Assembly: GCA_017475805.1 (NCBI GenBank)
Contig: JAFVEW010000095.1
Span: forward strand, 1 to 8,346
From: Synergistaceae bacterium
Lineage (GTDB): Bacteria; Synergistota; Synergistia; Synergistales; Aminobacteriaceae
Reading direction: 5' to 3'
Length of the DNA stretch: 8,346 nt
Notes under the pieces: model-generated
Database searches by the model: none
Told to the model about the DNA's origin: nothing
The model's input: only the letters and a program-made list of their open reading frames with translations
Position numbers and translations under genes: made by a program
Part shown: positions 1 to 8,346 of the stretch, in pieces
How positions within the stretch are numbered: the first letter of the stretch is position 1
Layout: the number at the start of each line of letters is the position of its first letter

Positions 1-2
1 TC

Positions 3-134
3 AATAAATGGTGGGAAGCCCGCGAAGAGAAAAGGCAAGCCGCTGTACCGACATTTACGCTTGATGACGTAAAACGCTTAATTGCCGAAGCTAAATTGGG
101 CGGAATGCCGCAAGCTATGGGCAATTTTAATTGA
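3..134 (+). CDS. C-terminal fragment of an unrecognised protein
   Basis: The frame is open from the left edge of the window and stops with TGA at 132-134, leaving about 43 C-terminal residues. The visible tail is highly charged and probably helical: it begins NKWWEAREEKRQ, continues with TFTLDDVKRLIAEAKLGG, and ends in a Gly/Met/Asn-rich tip. Its codon use resembles the genes downstream. I see no domain I can name. The short charged tail ending just after an amphipathic helix would suit many small phage structural proteins or chaperone-like proteins, but this is only an impression. The other two plus frames are closed by stops within this stretch, which supports this frame as coding. The 345 bases that follow carry no convincing gene, so it is probably the last gene of its transcription unit. 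Confidence 0.55.
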   Translation, partial: NKWWEAREEKRQAAVPTFTLDDVKRLIAEAKLGGMPQAMGNFN

Positions 135-193
135 GTTATTTTAATTCGTAAGAGATCAGAAGGGCGGATTTTTTACGTCGTAGAAAATAACGT

Positions 194-219
194 AGAAGAA
201 AATAAATTATTTTTATTCT
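194..219. repeat. AT-rich palindrome
   Basis: The arm at 194-205 and the arm at 207-219 are reverse complements apart from one inserted base, with almost no loop. As RNA the centre would have to open by a few pairs. There is no following T-run on either strand, so it is not a clear terminator. It may simply reflect the AT-richness of this non-coding stretch. Confidence 0.3.
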
Positions 220-271
220 GAAAGACTTATAAATACAAGGTTTTTATTTTCTTATTCGGGGTCGAAAATCG

Positions 272-300
272 GCTACGCTTTTTTCTCGTGTGTAGCTTTT
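272..300 (+). terminator. Possible intrinsic terminator of the upstream gene
   Basis: GCTACGC (272-278) can pair with GTGTAGC (290-296) as seven pairs including one G-U, with an 11-base T-rich loop. Four Ts follow (297-300). It lies 137 bases after the stop of the partial gene at 3-134 and is the only hairpin plus T-tail found there. The T-run is short, so it may be weak or fortuitous. Confidence 0.3.
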
Positions 301-413
301 ACCTTCTAACTAAACTAAGATTTGCTTTCTCACGCACTTCGTTTGACGAGCTCTCACTTGTAAAAAATAGCATAAAAAGTTTTGGAGAAGTATTTATATT
401 AAACTCTATGAAC

Positions 414-442
414 TTGCAGATTGCACGGCTGGAGGTTATAGT
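414..442 (+). promoter_or_regulatory. Candidate sigma-70-type promoter for tgt
   Basis: TTGCAG (414-419) and TATAGT (437-442) are separated by 17 bases. The -10 box differs from consensus at one position and the -35 box matches at three. Transcription would begin near 449 and give a leader of about 30 bases before tgt. It is the best-spaced pair in the intergenic region, but in AT-rich DNA such matches arise by chance. Confidence 0.3.
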
Positions 443-459
443 TACTGATAAGCAATGTT

Positions 460-464
460 GGGAG
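460..464 (+). promoter_or_regulatory. Weak, distant ribosome binding site for tgt
   Basis: GGGAG lies 15 bases ahead of the TTG start at 480. It is the only purine-rich match between the in-frame stop region and the start. The long spacing and the TTG codon together suggest modest translation initiation. Confidence 0.35.
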
Positions 465-476
465 TTGAGTAAATAA

Positions 477-2586
<2,110 letters not shown>

Positions 2587-2613
2587 TAATAGAAAATTTT
2601 AATTTATTTAATT

Positions 2614-2619
2614 AAGGAG
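2614..2619 (+). promoter_or_regulatory. Ribosome binding site that decides the start of the membrane-protein gene
   Basis: AAGGAG lies 14 bases ahead of ATG 2634. A GTG at 2619 overlaps its last base and therefore cannot use it, so the ATG is preferred. The spacing is longer than usual. The surrounding AATTAAGGAGTGAAA resembles the heptamer repeat unit found elsewhere in the window. Confidence 0.55.
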
Positions 2620-2633
2620 TGAAAGCAGAAATA

Positions 2634-4520
2634 ATGAGCTGGGTAATTTTAGCACTTACACTGGGTGCTTCAATAACGTCAATTATACACGGTGTCTTTA
2701 TGTTGTTCGGATCACTTTCAGTCAATACAGGAGCTTTGTTTGACGTTCCTAATACAATACTTGCATGTCTGCCCGTTGTGTCGGCAATTTTTGCTTTAGT
2801 CGGAGGCATTGTAGCCTTCAATAAAAGTAAATGGGGAATTTTGTTTTTATTGATTGCCGCAGGACTTTGTATTCCTTCGCGGGATACTTGGCTGTACGGC
2901 GGAATATATTTCTTTGCGATGCTGCTGTGTTTCTTCTTAAAACCTGAAAAACATGATGAATATGATGATTTATTTTACGAAGAAGAAGACGAATCTGAAA
3001 ATATTGAACGAAGACCTAAAACTCCCGGATATTATCTCGGCAATGAGAGTGAAAATTACGCAGAAGAACAAGAGTCAGTTGATTATCTTCAGGGCGGCCT
3101 GCCTGATACTCCTAAGCCCGATCTAAACGCTGTAATTCAAGACCCGATTTTTGACGCCGATTTAACAGCCTCAATGATTAACAATGAACCGCCGAAATTA
3201 AGACGACGAATGTCAAAGACTTGTCCGACTTGCGGAGCAACTGTCGCGCGTGAAGCGAGATTTTGTTCAGCGTGCGGCTCTGCGCTTTTAGTTCCGGCTG
3301 AAAGTTTGCTTGAAACTCAAAACACTGAACCTCAAGTAAACGAAATAAAAGAAGTAACTCCCGGCAAACTTGCTTCAGATTTTAGTGCTGCTATTGCGGC
3401 TAATTCTGCTAATCTTTCTAATTCTAATCTTGAATCTGAAGTTAATTTTGCTGTGAACGATATAAATTCTAATTTTAATGATGGTGATGATATGGCAGAA
3501 GCTAATAAAGTTTTCGTGAAACCTCGAAGAGAATATCGAGAGTATCAAGGCTCAAGCTCAGGCGGAAGGTCAAAAGTCGGCAATAACATTGACGCAGCGG
3601 CCTCTTCTTATCAGGAATTTTCAAAATACACGAAACGAAACAAAAAACGCAAACGTTCAGCAGGACGAAAATTTTTGAGTATCTTAGTGTTAATAGCTGC
3701 TGTCGGAGGAGCTTTATATTTCCTGCTTGGCCTTCGTAAACTTCCGCCCGGAGATCTGCCGCCTATGGGACGCAATGCTCTTGTTGACGCTACACAAAGA
3801 CAAAATAATAATTCTCCTGCGGCTTCAACAACGCCGAGTCAAAATTCTCAGCCAACTACAATAGCCGTTCAAGATACGCCGGAAATCGCCGTTCCCGGTC
3901 AAGCTGTTGCAGAAAATATTTTGCCTAACTTCACGCCTGAACGCGAGCCTAAATCGGGTATAGTCGTAGGGAGCAACGTCAATGTCCGTGCAGATCACTC
4001 GACAAGTTCAAACAGAGTTACGCGCTTAAACGTAAATTCAAAACTCGATATTATAGGCACTTACAACGTAACATCAGGACAATATCAGGGCATCTGGTAT
4101 AACGTCATGACAGGCGGCAAAGAAGGCTGGATTTACGGCCGTTATGTTCAGCCTACGGGTTCAGGCTTGCCTGCGGGATATTCAAACGCATTATTAAAAA
4201 CTTTTGGAAGCAACAGAGCTCAATTAATAGAAGCTCTCGGCCAGCCTACTCGAAGCTCAAATACAAGTGCTGAATGGCCAGGACTTACAGCTACATTAAA
4301 AGGCGAAGACATCACGAGAATTAGAGTAACAAACTCGCGGCGCGAACTTCAAAACGGCTTAAAAGTCGGCATGAGTCAAACGGCGTTGCTTCAAATTATG
4401 GGCTATCCTTCGGGATTAAGTAATAAAATTCTGCAGTATAACGAGGGAAGTAAAACGGGTGTCAGCGTTCAGCTTGATAAAAATAACGCTATAAGCTCAA
4501 TCACAGTAAATCAGATTTAA
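2634..4520 (+). CDS. Multidomain membrane protein: 4 TM, zinc ribbon, TM, SH3b-like, two BamE-like units
   Basis: I do not recognise a named family for this 628-aa protein, but its layout is readable. Hydrophobic segments at about 3-27, 41-61, 67-81 and 88-103 form a four-helix membrane domain. A very acidic stretch (107-125) leads to a zinc ribbon with Cys197, Cys200, Cys211 and Cys214 (CPTC...CSAC). An Asn/Ser/Ala-rich linker (about 250-285) and a Lys/Arg cluster (332-346) precede a fifth helix (347-366). A Pro/Gln/Thr-rich spacer then joins an SH3b-like domain (about 442-507, SNVNVRADHSTSSNRV...EGWIYGRYVQP). The last 110 residues read as two BamE/SmpA-like units (519-567, LIEALGQP; 574-628, GLKVGMSQTALLQIMGYP). 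By the positive-inside rule the zinc ribbon is cytoplasmic and the C-terminal domains lie outside the membrane. A role in sensing or binding the cell envelope is inference only. It is 47 bases after the Sua5-type gene, probably cotranscribed. Confidence 0.88.
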   Translation: MSWVILALTLGASITSIIHGVFMLFGSLSVNTGALFDVPNTILACLPVVSAIFALVGGIVAFNKSKWGILFLLIAAGLCIPSRDTWLYGGIYFFAMLLCFFLKPEKHDEYDDLFYEEEDESENIERRPKTPGYYLGNESENYAEEQESVDYLQGGLPDTPKPDLNAVIQDPIFDADLTASMINNEPPKLRRRMSKTCPTCGATVAREARFCSACGSALLVPAESLLETQNTEPQVNEIKEVTPGKLASDFSAAIAANSANLSNSNLESEVNFAVNDINSNFNDGDDMAEANKVFVKPRREYREYQGSSSGGRSKVGNNIDAAASSYQEFSKYTKRNKKRKRSAGRKFLSILVLIAAVGGALYFLLGLRKLPPGDLPPMGRNALVDATQRQNNNSPAASTTPSQNSQPTTIAVQDTPEIAVPGQAVAENILPNFTPEREPKSGIVVGSNVNVRADHSTSSNRVTRLNVNSKLDIIGTYNVTSGQYQGIWYNVMTGGKEGWIYGRYVQPTGSGLPAGYSNALLKTFGSNRAQLIEALGQPTRSSNTSAEWPGLTATLKGEDITRIRVTNSRRELQNGLKVGMSQTALLQIMGYPSGLSNKILQYNEGSKTGVSVQLDKNNAISSITVNQI

Positions 4521-4591
4521 TTAGGAGTGAGGAGTTAGGAGTGAGAGGTGAAAAAATAATTTCTCATTCCTAATTCCTAATTCCTCATTAA
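4517..4591. repeat. Heptamer-built palindrome joining two convergent genes
   Basis: The left arm carries heptads AATTAGG, AGTGAGG, AGTTAGG and AGTGAGA (4519-4546). The right arm, read on the minus strand, carries AATGAGG, AATTAGG, AATTAGG and AATGAGA (4589-4562). The arms pair over 30 positions (4517-4546 with 4562-4591): 25 Watson-Crick pairs, three G-U in plus-strand RNA and two mismatches, with a 15-base loop. The TAA stops of both convergent genes form the foot of the stem. It probably ends or protects both transcripts, although neither side has a T-run. Confidence 0.8.
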
Positions 4592-5457
4592 TAACGAAGT
4601 CCGTAAGACGGATAATAAACTCGCTTATCGTTCAAATTTTCCTTTTGAGTTTCAAGAGCATTCTTGCCTTCAGTTCCCATTTTATTAGCAAGCACCGAAG
4701 TTAAAACATGAACAGCGAACATCGAGCCTATTAAGCTGCTTCCGAATAACGGCGATTGATCGCTGACATAAAAATTTAATTTCGAGTACGTGCAAACAGG
4801 AGCCGCCGCGCTGTCTGTTATAGTTGCGACAGGAGTCCCTTTCGACGAAATTTTTTTGACTGCTTCAGTAAGTTCAATAACATAACTCGGAAGCTCGCAG
4901 ACTATTAACATATCATTGGGTTTAATTCCGCGTGCCTGTTCAGTTAATGAAAGAGAGCCTCGCCGCATCAAAACGCTTTTTAATCCAAGCTCAGTGAATC
5001 TCGTATAAAGCCATTCAGCAGGCATCGACGAAATTCCCCAGCCCATGCAGTAAATAGCGTCGGATTTTCTCACGGCCTCGCAAAATTTATCAAGCAGATT
5101 TAACTCTAAATTAAAATTTTTATAAGTCTCGTTAATATTTGCCTGTTCAAGTCTGCAAAGTTCTGAAATAATATCCGAGCCGTTTTCAAGACCCGTTTTA
5201 GCTGCCGAAGGAATTACGTGGGTCATTAAATTTTTTTTCAGCGTATTCTTAAGGTCAGCGTAGCCCTCAAACCCTAACATTCTGGAAACGCGAACTAATT
5301 GAGCACGAGAGACTGATAACGCTTCGGCAGTCTCGCTGATTGAATGAAAAGCTATCTCCGAAGAGTTAGACAAAATATATTCTGCAACTCTTCGGGTTTT
5401 AACAGGAAAATTATTTAATCGTCCTCGAATTCTGTCTTCAAGACGCTGAATGTCCAT
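4588..5457 (-). CDS. MurR/RpiR-family transcriptional regulator (HTH plus SIS domain)
   Basis: This is a 289-aa cytoplasmic DNA-binding regulator of the RpiR type, a family that usually senses sugar phosphates. The N-terminal helix-turn-helix (about 37-70, SISETAEALSVSRAQLVR...LGFEGYADLK) matches the family pattern, although the recognition helix has SRAQLVR where S-x-A-T-V-x-R is common. A SIS domain spans about 125-255: DAIYCMGWGISSMPAEWL (133-150) is the first loop and GTPVATITDS (207-216) a later strand. The usual S-x-S-G-x-T ligand motif is replaced by CELPSY (187-192), so ligand binding may differ or be lost. The start ATG at 5457 is 13 bases after the stop of the OB-protein gene. No Shine-Dalgarno site exists in that AT-only gap, so translation is probably coupled to the gene ahead. 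Its stop codon lies in the foot of the 4517-4591 palindrome. Confidence 0.88.
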   Translation of the reverse strand: MDIQRLEDRIRGRLNNFPVKTRRVAEYILSNSSEIAFHSISETAEALSVSRAQLVRVSRMLGFEGYADLKNTLKKNLMTHVIPSAAKTGLENGSDIISELCRLEQANINETYKNFNLELNLLDKFCEAVRKSDAIYCMGWGISSMPAEWLYTRFTELGLKSVLMRRGSLSLTEQARGIKPNDMLIVCELPSYVIELTEAVKKISSKGTPVATITDSAAAPVCTYSKLNFYVSDQSPLFGSSLIGSMFAVHVLTSVLANKMGTEGKNALETQKENLNDKRVYYPSYGLRY

Positions 5458-5470
5458 TTTTATTTTTAAT

Positions 5471-6052
5471 TTATTTAATGGCTGTAGCTCTGACGTAATT
5501 TACTCCGCTGCCTTTTGATGAGCGCAGAGTGCCTTCAACCTCGACAGGGTCGCCGTCGTTCTTTTTCGTTAAGATTTCGTTAAGATTTTCATTGCCGTCA
5601 TCATCATTGTAAACTCGAACGACAATAAAATCGCGCTTAGAATGTCCCTGAGCGTCGATATTTTCTTGACGGACTGCAAAGCGGTTATATTTTCCTGAGC
5701 CTGTTTCGCCTTCAGCTTGGGCTTTGACTTGATGGACATCGCCGGAAAGTTTCACGGAGTTTTCGAGTTCTAATTTCTCTAAGACTTCGACTTCAGAGAC
5801 GGCTAAATATAATTCGCCGCTGCCCGTTGAAGTTCTCAAAGAGCCTTTGACTTTTATCGCTGTGTTCTCGTCGAGAGTTTTTAATTTCTCTTTGGCCTCA
5901 TCAGCAAATGCGCGGGCGTTAAGAAAATCTTTTCTTGTTGCACCGTTGAATAAATTTTCATGACGAATTGAGAAAGCAAAATGCTTGTCATCTTTCTTGC
6001 GGCTTAAATGATGCAGAAGGCCGGAAATCGTTACTGAATTTTCGTAATTCAT
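5471..6052 (-). CDS. Tandem OB-fold protein, SSB/PriB-like (two repeated domains)
   Basis: The 193-aa product is made of two copies of one domain. ENSVTISG (4-11) matches ENSVKLSG (97-104), a shift of 93. RHENLFNGATRKDF (30-43) matches RQENIDAQGHSKRDF (128-142). VKGSLRTSTGSGELYLAVSEV (68-88, given as a range of similarity) matches VEGTLRSSKGSG...VRATAI (172-192). Each half looks like a small all-beta OB fold of the SSB or PriB kind, which would bind single-stranded nucleic acid. This is inferred from pattern, not from a profile match. It lacks the acidic D-D-x-P-F tail of canonical SSB, so it is unlikely to be the main replicative SSB. The ATG at 6052 follows a good site: AAAGG and AGGTGAT within 6058-6066 match the 16S tail, five bases ahead of the start. 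It is the first gene of a two-gene unit with the RpiR-type regulator. Confidence 0.82.
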   Translation of the reverse strand: MNYENSVTISGLLHHLSRKKDDKHFAFSIRHENLFNGATRKDFLNARAFADEAKEKLKTLDENTAIKVKGSLRTSTGSGELYLAVSEVEVLEKLELENSVKLSGDVHQVKAQAEGETGSGKYNRFAVRQENIDAQGHSKRDFIVVRVYNDDDGNENLNEILTKKNDGDPVEVEGTLRSSKGSGVNYVRATAIK

Positions 6053-6160
6053 TGGCTATCACCTTTCCTTTTTTAATAATTAGGAATTATGAAACAGGAG
6101 GCAGGAAGTAAAAAAGATTTCCCTAAAATTCCTCTTCATAAATCCATGTTGCTTTTATTT

Positions 6161-6188
6161 TTTATATTTTACAACTTACAGGCGCGAA
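6161..6188 (-). promoter_or_regulatory. Weak promoter candidate for the OB-protein/regulator unit
   Basis: On the minus strand TTCGCG (6188-6183) and TATAAA (6166-6161) are 16 bases apart, placing a start near 6154, about 100 bases ahead of the OB-protein gene. It sits just beyond the groEL terminator, where a new promoter is expected. The -35 box is poor and the -10 match lies in an AT-rich run. Confidence 0.2.
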
Positions 6189-6208
6189 TTGCCTCGTTAT
6201 TAACGCAT

Positions 6209-6244
6209 AAAAAAATCCCCGCAGATTTTTATAAAACCTACGGG
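6209..6244 (-). terminator. Intrinsic terminator of the groES-groEL operon
   Basis: Read on the minus strand, CCCGTAG (6244-6238) pairs with CTGCGGG (6224-6218) with a single mismatch. The loop (6237-6225) is itself a self-complementary AT sequence. It is followed by one further G and then ATTTTTTT (6216-6209). It lies 70 bases after the groEL stop and before the next minus-strand unit, exactly where the chaperonin transcript should end. Confidence 0.75.
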
Positions 6245-6314
6245 AAAAAATTTAATTTTAGCAAGCTAAGAAATAAAAAGTTCCTACTTTCTACTTCCTA
6301 ACTCCTACTTGCTT

Positions 6315-7967
<1,653 letters not shown>

Positions 7968-7994
7968 TTATTTTTCGCTTTTTAATTAATCTAA

Positions 7995-8285
7995 TTATTT
8001 CTCAATGATTGCAAGGACGTCGCGCTCGCTGAAAATCACGACTTCTTCACCGTCGATTTTTACTTCTGTTCCGGCGTATTTGCTGAAAATAATTCTGTCG
8101 CCGACCTTAACTTCAACGGGTTGTTTTGTTCCATTGTCAAGAATTTTGCCTGTACCTACCGCGATAACTTCGCCTTCTGTGGGTTTCTCTTTTGCTGTAT
8201 CGGGAAGAACGATCCCGCCTTTTGTCTTTTTCTCTTCGCTTAAAACTTTCACGACTATTCTGTCGCCAAGCGGTTTAAGTTTCAT
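7995..8285 (-). CDS. groES: Co-chaperonin GroES (10 kDa, Cpn10)
   Basis: This protein forms the heptameric lid that caps the GroEL ring and drives substrate encapsulation. The product is 96 aa, the standard length. It opens with the family N-terminus [14 protein letters not shown]. The mobile loop that contacts GroEL lies about 17-32 with GGIVLP (23-28). Further family blocks are [10 protein letters not shown] (35-44), [16 protein letters not shown] (61-76) and the ending [10 protein letters not shown]. The ATG at 8285 is chosen because AGGAGG (8300-8295) sits nine bases ahead. A GTG at 8321 in the same frame would add 12 residues but lies inside the CIRCE operator, so it is rejected. It is the first gene of the operon, upstream of groEL. 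Confidence 0.98.
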   Translation of the reverse strand: MKLKPLGDRIVVKVLSEEKKTKGGIVLPDTAKEKPTEGEVIAVGTGKILDNGTKQPVEVKVGDRIIFSKYAGTEVKIDGEEVVIFSERDVLAIIEK

Positions 8286-8294
8286 AATTGCTAA

Positions 8295-8300
8295 CCTCCT
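8295..8300 (-). promoter_or_regulatory. Strong ribosome binding site of groES
   Basis: AGGAGG on the minus strand lies nine bases ahead of ATG 8285. It fixes the groES start and excludes the in-frame GTG at 8321. Confidence 0.9.
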
Positions 8301-8314
8301 AAAAATTTTCTTTA

Positions 8315-8341
8315 ATGGCACTCGCTATTAAAGAGTGCTAA
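8315..8341 (-). promoter_or_regulatory. CIRCE operator (HrcA binding site)
   Basis: On the minus strand the site reads TTAGCACTC, nine bases, then GAGTGCCAT. The left arm matches the known CIRCE consensus exactly. The right arm departs from GAGTGCTAA at its last three positions. HrcA binds such sites and represses groESL until heat stress. The site ends 29 bases ahead of the groES start, so it would lie in the 5' leader or at the transcription start. The promoter itself is mostly beyond the window edge, and hrcA is not in the window. Confidence 0.93.
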
Positions 8342-8346
8342 CTAAA

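Larger units (their letters stand above)
6078..6310. repeat. Inverted heptamer-repeat arrays bracketing the groEL terminator
   Basis: The left array on the plus strand is AATTAGG, AATTATG, AAACAGG, AGGCAGG, AAGTAAA (6078-6112). The right array on the minus strand is AAGTAGG, AGTTAGG, AAGTAGA, AAGTAGG (6310-6283). Positions 6092-6114 and 6288-6310 match in inverted orientation at 18 of 23 positions. Four of the five differences become G-U in minus-strand RNA. The interior holds the chaperonin terminator. A 70-codon plus-strand open frame starting at 6089 is made of these repeats and the terminator and is not credible. Confidence 0.65.

Noticed and set aside
154..176. Possible terminator around GGGCGGATTTTTT after the partial gene
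   Set aside because: The T-run is present but only about three base pairs can form ahead of it.
288..476. Open frame of 62 codons ahead of tgt
   Set aside because: GTG start without a Shine-Dalgarno site, placed in a hairpin, and a product resembling no known protein. It is only weakly possible as a gene relic.
6089..6301. Open frame of 70 codons between the OB-protein gene and groEL, plus strand
   Set aside because: It is composed of the heptamer repeats and the antisense of the groEL terminator, and its product is Lys/Phe/Leu-rich without domain features.
8286..8321. Upstream GTG extension of groES by 12 residues
   Set aside because: The GTG lies inside CIRCE, and the strong AGGAGG site points to the ATG at 8285 that matches the family N-terminus.

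Overview
The window is AT-rich bacterial chromosome, mostly housekeeping genes. A CIRCE operator ahead of groESL, strong Shine-Dalgarno sites on several genes and a Sua5-type threonylcarbamoyl-AMP synthase point to a Gram-positive-like or deep-branching lineage. My guess is an uncultured, gut-type Firmicutes or Synergistota-like bacterium. No rRNA or other phylogenetic marker is present, so this is weak inference. I see no tRNA, rRNA, CRISPR array, transposase or obvious prophage gene.

Plus-strand half (1-4520): the C-terminal end of an unrecognised gene (3-134) is followed by about 345 bases with no convincing gene, holding an AT-rich palindrome, a terminator-like hairpin and a weak promoter candidate. 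Then come tgt (TTG start at 480, tRNA-guanine transglycosylase) and a Sua5-type synthase overlapping it by 23 bases, so two tRNA-modification genes sit together. After 47 bases a 628-aa multidomain membrane protein follows, with four N-terminal membrane segments, a zinc ribbon, a fifth membrane segment, an SH3b-like domain and two BamE-like units.

Minus-strand half (4588-8346, read right to left): CIRCE-groES-groEL form the heat-shock chaperonin operon, ending at a hairpin terminator near 6209-6244. A second unit encodes a 193-aa protein made of two tandem copies of an SSB/PriB-like OB domain. It is followed after 13 bases by a MurR/RpiR-type regulator whose SIS-domain ligand loop is unusual. 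This unit converges on the membrane-protein gene.

The most interesting items are: (1) the duplicated OB protein paired with a SIS-domain regulator; (2) the membrane/zinc-ribbon/SH3b/double-BamE-like architecture; and (3) two inverted arrays of a degenerate purine-rich heptamer (about ARTKAGG). One array is a near-perfect palindrome joining the stop codons of two convergent genes, and the other brackets the groEL terminator. In both, many arm differences become G-U pairs in the RNA of the gene just upstream, which suggests selection on RNA folding.
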